A stretch of DNA of 17,740 nt from an uncultured Clostridia bacterium (GTDB lineage Bacteria; Bacillota; Clostridia; Christensenellales; UBA1242): assembly GCA_944372745.1 (NCBI GenBank), contig CALWAB010000116.1:1-17740 (forward strand), written 5' to 3'. Below, piece after piece: positions 7,544 to 15,290 of this stretch; within the stretch, counting starts at the first letter, position 1; each line of letters starts with the position of its first letter. A program made the translations under genes and the position numbers. The notes below the pieces were generated by a model that did no database searches, was not told the DNA's origin, and saw only the letters and a list, made by a program, of their open reading frames with translations.

Positions 7544-8038
7544 TTATCTGTCGATTTCGGGCATTTTATGGTGTGTTTCCTCATATTTTTTTCTTGCAGC
7601 AATTAATCTAGTCTTATCCTCATCTGCAATATATTTCTTCCAATATTTTAAAATATCTCTACCCAAAACTGTTTTTAAAGAAGCACCGTGTTCAACTAAT
7701 TTTTCCGCTTTATCTTGTTGCCTTGTTATACAAGCCATTTCAAGTGGTTCTACATCTCTTATTCTGTCATCTACATACAATTTGCCTTGTGCACATTTTG
7801 ATGCATCACTCTCAAGCAACAGGTCAAAACATTTATCTGCGTGGTTATCTAATGCTGTGAAAATATAATTATCGTTATAATCAAATCTCAATCCCGCATC
7901 TATGAGCACTTTTAAAGTATCTATATCATCTTTACTTATTGCATCATACGCTACTTGTTTTGATGATGTTCCTGTTACCAATTTATGTAATATTCCTTTT
8001 ACAACCGCATTTTCCATTGTTAATTCTTGCTCTGTCAT
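7544..8038 (-). CDS. Ankyrin-repeat-like protein
   Basis: A small protein of 164 residues whose middle reads as two or three degenerate ankyrin repeats. These are DDIDTLKVLIDAGLRFDYND (37-56) followed by YIFTALDNHADKCFDLLLE, then EPLEMACITRQQDKAEKLVE followed by HGASLKTVLG (97-126). Ankyrin repeats are protein-binding scaffolds, so no enzymatic role is implied and the partner is unknown. No signal peptide is seen. The start has AGGAG six bases upstream. It begins only 8 bases after the tilS stop and is followed by a terminator, so it is the second gene of a tilS operon. Whether the link to tilS is functional or only positional cannot be told. Confidence 0.72.
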   Translation of the reverse strand: MTEQELTMENAVVKGILHKLVTGTSSKQVAYDAISKDDIDTLKVLIDAGLRFDYNDNYIFTALDNHADKCFDLLLESDASKCAQGKLYVDDRIRDVEPLEMACITRQQDKAEKLVEHGASLKTVLGRDILKYWKKYIADEDKTRLIAARKKYEETHHKMPEIDR

Positions 8039-8046
8039 ATTTACTC

Positions 8047-9396
8047 CTATTGATTTTCCCTATTCAAAATTACTTCGTATATATTTTTCGTATCTTCGTC
8101 TATTCTAACCTTTTCACTGATTTCTACGCCAGCAATCACATATACTTCATTATCGCTAGCAAGCAATGGTATATTATCACGCAAGCGTGCAGGCACTTTC
8201 TTATTGACTAGATAACTCTTCAATTTCTTTGTGCCACCGCCAAATTTTTCAAATACATCTCCGTCTTGTCTAAAACGCCACTTGACGCCTTTAGGCAATT
8301 TGTCCGCGTCGAACTTAAGACTATTAGGCGTCAAATCTACATTGGTTACTCTTTTTATAACAAGTGTTCCCAATCCGTCAATCTTTATTCTTCCTGTTCT
8401 AAATATCCAAGATTGCGTGTTTGTCTTTGGCACTTTCTTAAATATTGTTATGTAATCATATTCGCACACTGCAAAAATTTTGTTAGGCAAACTGATTTTT
8501 GAACCATTTTCACCCATTTTTGCTAGTGCCTTAATCATTTCAATATGTTTACTTTCAATGTCTGCATATATGTCTATGCTGTGAAATGCTCGCCTAATCA
8601 TTCTATTCACAATTGGCTCTGGATATACAAAATAATTGCGTGGCATTTTGACTGTGTGAGTTTCTTTATTTACAATCACTGCGTCAAGTGTTACCAAACT
8701 CTCTATGTATTCATCGTCTTTACGGCAAATATTACCAAAGTTTGCCAAATTTTCTTGGCAATTAGGGAATTTTTCTTCCAATTTAGGAAAAATTTCATTC
8801 CTTATAAAATTACGAGTATAAGCACTGTCATCATTAGTTTCGTCATCAACATAGTTTAAATCATTTTCGACAATGTAATCATTGATCGCTTTTCGCGAAA
8901 TATTGAGCATAGGACGGATAAATATACCTTCACTAATCATAGACATACCACTTGCCCCGCTCAAACCTGCTCCACGCAAAATGTGCATAAGCACCGTTTC
9001 TGCTTGGTCACTGATGTGATGTCCAAGAGCAATTTTATCCACAATACCTTTTTTAATCAATGCTCTAAACATTTCGTAACGCCCTTCGCGTGCCGCTTGT
9101 TCAAGTGTCAAATGGCGAGTGCGTGCCAAGTTGTATGAGTCTATGACAAATTTATAGCAACGAATACGATTTTCTGCACAAAAATCTGCCACAAATCTTG
9201 AATCTCTGTCGCTTGTATCACGAATACTATGGTTAATATTAATACAAACTACTTCAATATCCAAATCTTCCTTAATAGAATTCAAATAATGCAATAAACT
9301 GATACTATCGCGCCCCCCACTGCAAGCCACACCGATAATCTCGCCGGGCTTAACTAGGGACTTCATATTGTCCATAACTTTCTTAAAAATTTCCAT
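8047..9396 (-). CDS. tilS: tRNA(Ile)-lysidine synthetase
   Basis: Converts C34 of the CAU-anticodon tRNA-Ile to lysidine using ATP and lysine, so that AUA is read as isoleucine. The N-terminal PP-loop ATPase motif SGGRDS is at residues 26-31. GHHISDQAET (125-134) and RGAGLSGASGM (141-151) are characteristic TilS segments. The C-terminal part (about 370-445, with LKSYLVNKKVPARLRDNIPLL) matches the substrate-binding domain. At 449 residues it is a full-length TilS. GGAG precedes the ATG, and a TTGAAT-17-TATAAT promoter lies just upstream. The neighbours hpt and ftsH, common next to tilS in Firmicutes, are absent; instead an ankyrin-like gene follows after 8 bases. Confidence 0.95.
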   Translation of the reverse strand: MEIFKKVMDNMKSLVKPGEIIGVACSGGRDSISLLHYLNSIKEDLDIEVVCININHSIRDTSDRDSRFVADFCAENRIRCYKFVIDSYNLARTRHLTLEQAAREGRYEMFRALIKKGIVDKIALGHHISDQAETVLMHILRGAGLSGASGMSMISEGIFIRPMLNISRKAINDYIVENDLNYVDDETNDDSAYTRNFIRNEIFPKLEEKFPNCQENLANFGNICRKDDEYIESLVTLDAVIVNKETHTVKMPRNYFVYPEPIVNRMIRRAFHSIDIYADIESKHIEMIKALAKMGENGSKISLPNKIFAVCEYDYITIFKKVPKTNTQSWIFRTGRIKIDGLGTLVIKRVTNVDLTPNSLKFDADKLPKGVKWRFRQDGDVFEKFGGGTKKLKSYLVNKKVPARLRDNIPLLASDNEVYVIAGVEISEKVRIDEDTKNIYEVILNRENQ

Positions 9397-9414
9397 AATA
9401 AACTCCGTTAGAAT

Positions 9415-9443
9415 ATTATATACTATTTGTTCTGAAAATTCAA
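9415..9443 (-). promoter_or_regulatory. Sigma-A-type promoter of tilS
   Basis: On the minus strand TTGAAT (9443-9438) and TATAAT (9420-9415) are separated by 17 bases. The -10 box lies about 19 bases before the tilS ATG at 9396, leaving a very short leader that still contains the GGAG site. Confidence 0.75.
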
Positions 9444-9520
9444 TACCTTGATAAAGAAATTTTAAGGATTAATACTTTATTTTTGCTGACTTTGAAATAT
9501 TTTCTTCATATTTAATTAAA

Positions 9521-9930
9521 AGGGAACTACCCGTTCCCTTTTGCCTACTTTTATCTAGGGGATTTCATCCCCTAGGGGTGATGCCACCCCTTGGCGTGGT
9601 CTAAAGTTTGTACTAGTGCTTAATTGATAGGTTCTATTAAAGCAATGACCAAAGCCTTACACTAGTCCTAGGGGATTTTCCATCCCCTAAAACCCCAGTA
9701 CAAGGGCAATCGTCCTTGACCTGTGGTCTTGGTAGGTAACATTAGCCCACTTTAGTATAAAAACTAAAACAAATAATTCTTTAGTGCGTTATCGCACACT
9801 AAATTTATTTATTTTATACTAAATTTATGCTTAGATATTTGCCAAAAACCAATACCGCACGCTAGTACTATTAAGTTGCATAAATTCTCAACTCCCAATA
9901 CCGTAATCAAGTTAACACCACACTCACACT
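9521..9930 (+). repeat. Modular intergenic repeat, copy R4
   Basis: It contains the gggaactacccgttccc hairpin (9522-9538), AGGGGA/TCCCCT hairpins at 9555-9575 and 9669-9690, and a GGTGATGCCACCCC-ttggcgtggtc segment. A decayed palindrome (caagggcaatcgtccttg, about 9700) precedes a core with stem TTTAGTG/CACTAAA (9780-9803). The right end is worn: aaccaataccgcacgctagtac (9848-9869, one base off in several places) stands for the usual gaccaatgccgtacgc arm. It lies upstream of the tilS promoter and downstream of the YhhN gene. Confidence 0.8.
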
Positions 9931-9968
9931 AAGAAAATCTCTAGACAATAGCATCTCCTATTCCTTTT

Positions 9969-10658
9969 TTAATTTGCTTTATCACTTAAATTGGTTTGCG
10001 TAAGTGTATAACTTAGTATTGAAAAGGCTAACAAAAATTCTGCTGGGTAATACAAAACCAAGCATATTATTCCTACAACAGGTAAATGTGCAAAGACATT
10101 GAGTAAAAGCATTAAGTCACTCAAAAAGAACATTATACTACCAATTAGAATTATTAAATTGACGACATTTTTTTGTTTAACATAATTAGAAATTGCTTTG
10201 CCCACCATAAACGAGATAATTAGTGCATACACAATGCACACTATTTCCATTAAGATACCGCCAAAATCAAAGATTGGTGCAAGCACTATAAATAGCATTG
10301 ATGGCACAAATATCACTGCACCATAAATTAAATCTTTCCAATCAAATTTTATTAGCATACAGTATGACACAAAGAAGAAGATATGCCCTATTGCAAACAA
10401 TGCTGCTCCCACTATGAATTGGACTTCCAAAATTATGTCACCGAGCATTGCAAAAACTAAGCCCACTAACATAAAAATAGGAAATTTCAAGTTGGTTTTA
10501 CACTTGATAGTGTACGCCAAATTGACAATGCCGACAAGCACAAAACACGCACTTGTGATACTCTTTATCAATATTCCCCCTATGATTATATAGACCACAT
10601 CTAATGCTATAATTGCAAGCAATAAAATTGCATTTAGTATTGAAACTGTTTTATTCAT
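9969..10658 (-). CDS. YhhN/TMEM86-family multi-pass membrane protein (lysoplasmalogenase-like)
   Basis: A very hydrophobic protein of 229 residues with about eight membrane helices. Conserved family positions are visible: MLGDIIL (71-77), FAIGHIFFF (88-96), GSIMFFLSDLMLL (173-185) and LYYPAEFLL (202-210). These match the YhhN/TMEM86 pattern of a GD, a GH, an SD and a late tyrosine-rich helix. Animal and some bacterial members hydrolyse the vinyl-ether bond of lysoplasmalogens, releasing a fatty aldehyde; activity in this protein is inferred from family only. AGGTG lies 7 bases before the ATG. No promoter is evident because the repeat R5 begins right upstream. The next gene upstream on the same strand is a class-3-like aldehyde dehydrogenase, separated by about 790 bp of repeats. 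Confidence 0.75.
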   Translation of the reverse strand: MNKTVSILNAILLLAIIALDVVYIIIGGILIKSITSACFVLVGIVNLAYTIKCKTNLKFPIFMLVGLVFAMLGDIILEVQFIVGAALFAIGHIFFFVSYCMLIKFDWKDLIYGAVIFVPSMLFIVLAPIFDFGGILMEIVCIVYALIISFMVGKAISNYVKQKNVVNLIILIGSIMFFLSDLMLLLNVFAHLPVVGIICLVLYYPAEFLLAFSILSYTLTQTNLSDKAN

Positions 10659-10680
10659 TATTTACACCTTATTTTTTTAT

Positions 10681-11049
10681 TTAGGAAATTTCATCCCATT
10701 TGTTTATGAAAGGGAACTACCCGTTCCCCTATAACCATTCTTTATTTAGGGGATTTCACATCCCCTATGACCCTAGAGCAGGACAAGGGTAATGCCACCC
10801 TATGTCGTGGGTACTAGCGTACGGCTGTGGTCTTGGTTGTATTTATCTATCTACTATTGTTTAATAAAAAGCGGTGACCAATGCCGTACGCAAGTCGACT
10901 GCACCTGTGGGCTTGGAGAGTACCACTAGCCTAGCTTAGTACTAAAAACTTTAAATATATATCTTTGTGCTTTACGCACAAAGTATGTTTGTTAGTACTA
11001 AGTTGTGTCTAGGTGCCCACGCAAAGACCACTGCCGTACGCTAGTACCC
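10681..11049 (+). repeat. Modular intergenic repeat, copy R5
   Basis: It has a degenerate AGGAAATTTC hairpin start, the gggaactacccgttccc hairpin (10712-10728) and an AGGGGA/TCCCCT hairpin (10746-10769). The arm at 10809-10834 is complementary at 25 of 26 positions to 11024-11049. A third arm (gaccaatgccgtacgc, 10876-10891) can pair with the same left arm at 14 of 16 positions, so two folds compete. The core at about 10921-11015 has CCTAG and CTTAGTACTAA opposite TTAGTACTAAG and CTAGG, closing the apical stem CTTTGTGC/GCACAAAG (10963-10983). Confidence 0.85.
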
Positions 11050-11356
11050 AATGACCATGGCTGTGTGCCATCACTCCTACCCTATGGCGTGGTCTTGGTT
11101 AGTACTAGCACTTACTTTGTAAGTTCTCTCAAAGCGACAACCACTACCGTATGCAAGTTGACTGCACCTGTAGTCTTGGAATACTACACTAACCAGCACA
11201 AGTACTAAAAACTTAAAAATATATTTCTTAGTGCGTTAATACGCACTAAGTATATCCATGGCGGTGTGCCATCACACCCACTGCCGGACGCCAGTACCTA
11301 AGTTATGTCTAGGTGCTCACTCAAAGACAAATGGGGGCGTCATCGCACCCATATAT
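11050..11356 (+). repeat. Modular intergenic repeat, copy R6
   Basis: It abuts R5. It contains an ATGGC/GCCAT hairpin near 11057-11071, the ggcgtggtcttgg segment, a gccgtatgcaagt-like arm near 11155, and a core with a perfect 10-bp apical stem CTTAGTGCGT/ACGCACTAAG (11227-11250). The right arm of the core is interrupted by another ATGGC/GCCAT hairpin unit (about 11257-11300), a clear case of one module nested inside another. The last 95 bases before the dehydrogenase stop (11357-11451) hold only worn fragments such as cgcacttagtac. Confidence 0.8.
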
Positions 11357-11451
11357 TAATGCTCTTTATGTTAAGCACAGCATATTTAATACAAAATTTA
11401 TGCTAGACTGCTAAACAAACAACAAAGACTGCGTACCTTCGCACTTAGTAC

Positions 11452-12846
11452 TTACTTTAAGAACATTCTTATTAATTTGTACTTCAATTTATTGTATGGT
11501 TGGTAACGCATTGGCAAGTCAAGCCAACATTTTTTGTCAACTATACTCTTATAATGAGTAAATGTTTCAAAGCCGACTTTCCCATGATAAGCCCCCATTC
11601 CAGATTCTTTAAGCCCACCAAAGCCCAATTCTGAACCTGCTATGTGAATGATAGTGTCATTTATACACCCACCACCAAAATCACAATATTTAAGTATTCT
11701 ATCTTGAGTTTGTTTTGATTTAGAAAATATGTAGAGTGCCAAAGGCTTAGGATATGCACCAATATTGTCTATCACTTCATCAAGTGTATCATAGGTGACT
11801 ATTGGCAAAATTGGGCCAAATATTTCATCTTGCATAACTTCGTCTTTGAAAGTAGATTTCACAAGCGTAGGCTCAATTTTCAAGGTATTTTCGTCTACTC
11901 TTCCACCAAAAATCAAATTGTCTTCAGTTATAAAACTCTTCATAACATTAAATTGTTTTAAATTTATGAGCCTTGGGTAGGCGTCATTTTCAAGCGGTGT
12001 GACGCCATACTGTAGTACTATTTCTTTCTCAATAGCACGCAAGAGTTCGTCTTTTATATCATTATGACAATACACATAGTCAGGAGCGACACAGGTTTGA
12101 CCACAATTTAAGAATTTACCAAATACAATACGCCTTGCAGAAAGTTCTATATCCGCATCGCTATGCACAATACAAGGACACTTGCCTCCAAGTTCTAGTG
12201 TAACAGGCGTAAATCTTTCCGCCGCCTTTTGCATAACAATTTGTCCCACTCTTGTACTGCCTGTAAAGAATATATAATCAAAATCTTGTTCAAGCAAAAA
12301 TGTGCATTCTTCTTTCTCGCCTTGCACCACTTCGACATGTCCTTTTTCAAAGGTAGCATTTAGAAGTTTTTCAACTACTTGGCTTGTGTATGGTGAAATC
12401 TCGCTAGGTTTTAGAATGACGCTATTGCCAGCCGCCACAGCATCCACTATTGGTTCAACTGCCAACATAAATGGATAGTTCCAAGGGCTGATGATAAGCA
12501 CACTGCCATAAGCACAAGGTATTTCAAAACTTTTAGAATGAAACTGTGCAAGCGGTGTTTTCACTCGTCTAATCTTGGAGAATTTGCGAATGTGCTTGAG
12601 CATATAAGTGATTTCGCTGAGCACAAGCCCTATCTCAGACATATAACTTTCCACTTCACTTTTATTTAAGTCTTGTTTTAAGGCTTGCATTATTTCGTCT
12701 TTCATTGCAAGGATATTATTGTATAACTTCCTTAAACACTCTTTGCGAAGTCTATAGTCGTACATTTTTCGCTGTTTTTGATAATCTTTTACTCTATTGA
12801 CTTTCTCTAAAATGCTTTCTGTGTCAATTTGCCTTTCTTCAGTCAT
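11452..12846 (-). CDS. Aldehyde dehydrogenase, class 3 (fatty-aldehyde type)
   Basis: NAD(P)-dependent oxidation of an aldehyde to a carboxylate. Seen in the sequence are SPWNYP with N123, ILKPSE with K146, FTGSTRVG (194-201), LELGGK with the general base E218, and GQTC with the nucleophile C252. The enzyme is 464 residues long. Its C-terminus (SGMGAYHGKVGFETFTHYKS, then LRMFLK-like basic and hydrophobic residues) resembles class 3 enzymes, which accept medium and long-chain aldehydes. Substrate choice here is inferred. GGAAGG lies upstream of the ATG. The start overlaps the stop of the alcohol dehydrogenase gene by 8 bases, so both are made from one message. No clear terminator follows; the repeats R6/R5 begin downstream. 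Confidence 0.92.
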   Translation of the reverse strand: MTEERQIDTESILEKVNRVKDYQKQRKMYDYRLRKECLRKLYNNILAMKDEIMQALKQDLNKSEVESYMSEIGLVLSEITYMLKHIRKFSKIRRVKTPLAQFHSKSFEIPCAYGSVLIISPWNYPFMLAVEPIVDAVAAGNSVILKPSEISPYTSQVVEKLLNATFEKGHVEVVQGEKEECTFLLEQDFDYIFFTGSTRVGQIVMQKAAERFTPVTLELGGKCPCIVHSDADIELSARRIVFGKFLNCGQTCVAPDYVYCHNDIKDELLRAIEKEIVLQYGVTPLENDAYPRLINLKQFNVMKSFITEDNLIFGGRVDENTLKIEPTLVKSTFKDEVMQDEIFGPILPIVTYDTLDEVIDNIGAYPKPLALYIFSKSKQTQDRILKYCDFGGGCINDTIIHIAGSELGFGGLKESGMGAYHGKVGFETFTHYKSIVDKKCWLDLPMRYQPYNKLKYKLIRMFLK

Positions 12847-14041
12847 TGCACACCTTCCTATAAATTTCTTCTAATTGTTCCGCCGTATAAAGCACAGGCA
12901 CTGGATACAACGGATTCGCTTCTTTCTCTGCAGTTTTTGCAAGTTCCACAATATCTTCCTTTTTCAAAGCGTCTATTTTCTTAGGTATCCCCATTTCGAC
13001 ATTTAAGTCCTGAATCTTCTCAATTAATATTTTGCTCGCAACTTCCTTAGAAGTATTTACATCACACCAACCTAAATATAGGCATATTTCCTTTAATTTT
13101 CCGTAAATTTTTCTGCCATACATTTTGAGAACATACGGAAGTAGTACAGCATTGGCAAGACCATGTGCGACATTGTATTTGCCCCCAAGCGAATGTGCCA
13201 CTGCGTGAACATATCCTACATAGGACTTTGTGAAAGCAAGCCCCGCTAAATATGAGGCTTTAAGCATATTCTGCCTTGCTTCAATATTATCTCCGTGATG
13301 ATACACTTCCAATATGTTGTCAAAAATTAACTTCATAGCTTTAAGTGCATATTCCCTTGTTTGCTTTGTAGTACTATTGCCGATATATGCCTCTATTGCG
13401 TGAGTGAGTGCGTCCATTCCTGTTGTAGATGTCACAAATTGTGGCAAACCTAATGTGAGTTTTGCGTCAAGAATTGCATAACTAGGTATTAATGGAAAAT
13501 CGTTGATAGCATATTTATGCCTTGTATCGCTATCGACTATAACACTTGCTATGGTCGTTTCACTGCCTGTTCCTGCTGTCGTAGGAATTGCTGTGAGTGT
13601 AGGTATTTTCTTAAGCACTTTCAAAATGCCTTCCATTTGACTGAGTGATTTTTTAGGGCGTGCAACTCTCGCTCCTATAGCCTTAGCACAGTCCATAGTT
13701 GAACCGCCACCTAAAGCGACAAGCGTTTGACAATGATTATCATTGTACATCTTTAAGCCATCTTCGACATTTTGGGATGTAGGGTTAGCCACTGCTCCGT
13801 CAAAAATAATTGTTTCTAGCCCATTTTCTTTTAAAGTATTATTCAGTTCGTCCATTAGCCCTAATGCTATCAAATTTTTGTCCGCCACAATCAACACTCT
13901 ATTGAGTTCTTTTTCTTTGAGCATTTTAGCAAGTTCATTATAATCTTTTAAAATCTTTGGTTCTCTATATGGTAAAAATGGTATAGCCACTTTTAAAACA
14001 AACTGAAAGGTCCTACAATAAATCTTCTTAAATATATTCAT
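12839..14041 (-). CDS. Iron-containing alcohol dehydrogenase
   Basis: NAD(P)-linked interconversion of an alcohol and an aldehyde by a group III (iron-type) enzyme of 400 residues. The dinucleotide-binding turn is GGGSTMD (111-117) and IPTTAGTGSE (152-161) follows. The metal ligands expected from FucO-like enzymes are present as D210, H214, H279 and H293, the last two 14 residues apart as in the family. The first 25 residues are basic and hydrophobic, which is unusual and might attach the protein to the membrane. AGGAG precedes the ATG. It is first in an operon with the aldehyde dehydrogenase (8-base overlap), so an alcohol-to-acid or aldehyde-disposal route is likely. A possible weak promoter lies at 14059-14085. 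Confidence 0.93.
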   Translation of the reverse strand: MNIFKKIYCRTFQFVLKVAIPFLPYREPKILKDYNELAKMLKEKELNRVLIVADKNLIALGLMDELNNTLKENGLETIIFDGAVANPTSQNVEDGLKMYNDNHCQTLVALGGGSTMDCAKAIGARVARPKKSLSQMEGILKVLKKIPTLTAIPTTAGTGSETTIASVIVDSDTRHKYAINDFPLIPSYAILDAKLTLGLPQFVTSTTGMDALTHAIEAYIGNSTTKQTREYALKAMKLIFDNILEVYHHGDNIEARQNMLKASYLAGLAFTKSYVGYVHAVAHSLGGKYNVAHGLANAVLLPYVLKMYGRKIYGKLKEICLYLGWCDVNTSKEVASKILIEKIQDLNVEMGIPKKIDALKKEDIVELAKTAEKEANPLYPVPVLYTAEQLEEIYRKVCND

Positions 14042-14058
14042 AATTACTCCTATTTTTT

Positions 14059-14085
14059 ATTTTAAAATGTATAACACTATGTCAA
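14059..14085 (-). promoter_or_regulatory. Possible promoter of the alcohol/aldehyde dehydrogenase operon
   Basis: On the minus strand a perfect TTGACA (14085-14080) is followed by TAAAAT (14064-14059), but the spacing is only 15 bases. A tandem 9-base repeat (caaagcatt twice, about 14141-14158) lies further upstream and could be a regulator site. Confidence 0.3.
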
Positions 14086-14236
14086 AATATTAATATCATA
14101 TAACAATATAATTCATCAATAATAAAAAATGTTTTGAATATCAAAGCATTCAAAGCATTTTATTATAGCATACTAAAAATAAATTGCCTAACATTCGCAC
14201 TCACTAATTAAAAATTTGTGCAAAATGTCAAAACAA

Positions 14237-14290
14237 GTAGAACAATGTTCTACATATGGGCTTTGGTATGTAGCCTACTCTAGTACTTTA
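14237..14290 (+). repeat. Decayed fragment of the intergenic repeat
   Basis: A perfect hairpin gtagaacaatgttctac (14237-14253) is followed by atgggctttggtatgtagcctactctagtact. This matches the order 'GGACA hairpin, tgtggtcttggtaggta, tagcctact, tagtact' of intact copies. The right half of the core is missing. The rest of the gap (14086-14236) is AT-rich with nothing else recognised. Confidence 0.6.
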
Positions 14291-14294
14291 AAAT

Positions 14295-14325
14295 TTAAAA
14301 AATCACAATATTATTTATTGTGATT
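14295..14325 (-). terminator. Terminator of the HAD gene, overlapping its last codons
   Basis: AATCACAATA (14301-14310) and TATTGTGATT (14316-14325) form a perfect 10-bp stem with the stop codon in the loop. On the minus strand it is followed by TTTT and more AT. The last codons of the gene thus form one arm of the terminator. Confidence 0.75.
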
Positions 14326-14970
14326 AATTTCTTTCCCTGTTATGTCTATTATTAAATCAGCTGATTCCACTTTGTTATATTGGTGTTGTATACCAATGGT
14401 TGCCATTCCGCGTTCTTTGCCTGCGTTTAAATATTTTTGCATATCTTCACATAGCACGCACTCGTTCGCCGGCACGCCAAAGTACTCTACCGCTTGGTCA
14501 TAGATATCAAGTTTATTAAGTTTCTCATCCATACAAGATATAACTCTTTTAAATTTGTCCTGCACACCCCATTGCACAAGCAAATTGTCTATCAATGGGC
14601 GTGTTTGATTGGACACAATGTATTTAGGGACATTAGGAAAATCATTTAACAAAACTTTTACATAATCAAACATTGGCACAGTGTGTTCTTCTTCTATTTC
14701 CATAAATATTTCAATATATTTTGGCAAGCTACCTAAAAATTCATCCCTATCGAATCTTTCTGGGTATTTATTTTGAAAATAGTCCGCTATTTCACTTATA
14801 GGATGTCCAATAATTCCTTCAAAGTCTTTTTTTGTAAATTCTATACCATATGGCTCTAGACATCTCACCCAAGTGAGATAATTTAATGGTTCTGTATCCG
14901 TGATTGTTCCGTCAAAGTCCATTAGTATCACTTTCTTTGATTTGATTATGTCGTTTAATGTTTTATTCAT
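14311..14970 (-). CDS. HAD-superfamily phosphatase / beta-phosphoglucomutase-like hydrolase
   Basis: A 219-residue haloacid-dehalogenase fold enzyme. All four motifs are visible: DFDGT with nucleophile D18 and acid D20, SN at 120-121, K153 in LNKLDIY, and the acidic pair E175/D176 in LCEDMQKYLNAGKERG. The helical cap between residues about 25 and 95 is of the beta-phosphoglucomutase/Gph type, so the substrate is probably a small phosphorylated sugar or similar metabolite; it cannot be named. AGGTGA precedes the ATG, and an extended -10 box lies at 14992-15000. It ends in its own terminator and looks like a single-gene unit, flanked on both sides by repeat material. Confidence 0.9.
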   Translation of the reverse strand: MNKTLNDIIKSKKVILMDFDGTITDTEPLNYLTWVRCLEPYGIEFTKKDFEGIIGHPISEIADYFQNKYPERFDRDEFLGSLPKYIEIFMEIEEEHTVPMFDYVKVLLNDFPNVPKYIVSNQTRPLIDNLLVQWGVQDKFKRVISCMDEKLNKLDIYDQAVEYFGVPANECVLCEDMQKYLNAGKERGMATIGIQHQYNKVESADLIIDITGKEINHNK

Positions 14971-14991
14971 AATTTCACCTTTTTATTTTTT

Positions 14992-15000
14992 ATTATAACA
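14992..15000 (-). promoter_or_regulatory. Extended -10 promoter of the HAD gene
   Basis: On the minus strand TGT-TATAAT forms an extended -10 element (TGn plus a perfect hexamer), 21 bases before the ATG. No good -35 box is seen 17 bases further upstream, which is common with extended -10 promoters. Confidence 0.55.
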
Positions 15001-15066
15001 CAAATAATTTACTTTTGTTGCATTAATAAAGAACTTTATTTCCTATTCCTCTTCACCTTTTGATTT

Positions 15067-15290
15067 ATATCTAGGGGATTTCACATCCCCTAGAACCCTA
15101 GTGGCAGGACAGTGTCCTGCACCTGTGGTCTTGGTAGGTACACTAGCCCACTTTAGTACTAAAAACTTAAAATATTTTTCTTAGTGCTTTATCAAGCACT
15201 AAGTATATTATTTATGTACTAAATTGGGGCTAAGAACTTGACCTAGACCACGGCGGTGCGCCGTCGCACCCAATGCCGTACGCTAGTTAC
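15067..15290 (+). repeat. Modular intergenic repeat, copy R7 (best-preserved simple copy)
   Basis: In order it has an AGGGGA/TCCCCT hairpin (15071-15092), the hairpin gcaggacagtgtcctgc (15104-15120), and TGTGGTCTTGGTAGGTAC. Then come TAGCCC with TTTAGTAC, the perfect stem CTTAGTGCTT/AAGCACTAAG (15180-15203), GTACTAAA with GGGGCTA, and AACTTGACCTAGACCACGG. The last part is largely complementary to TGTGGTCTTGG, so the core from about 15123 to 15252 folds into one long hairpin. A module with ACGGCG/CGCCGT and GGTGCG/CGCACC arms (about 15250-15271) and the gccgtacgctagt arm follow. Confidence 0.88.

Noticed and set aside
11005..11208. A 67-codon plus-strand frame inside repeats R5/R6
   Set aside because: It spans two repeat copies and is not conserved in the other copies; best seen as chance coding in structured DNA.
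10681..11451. CRISPR array
   Set aside because: Repeats are long, uneven, hairpin-rich and lack uniform spacers; there are no cas genes.
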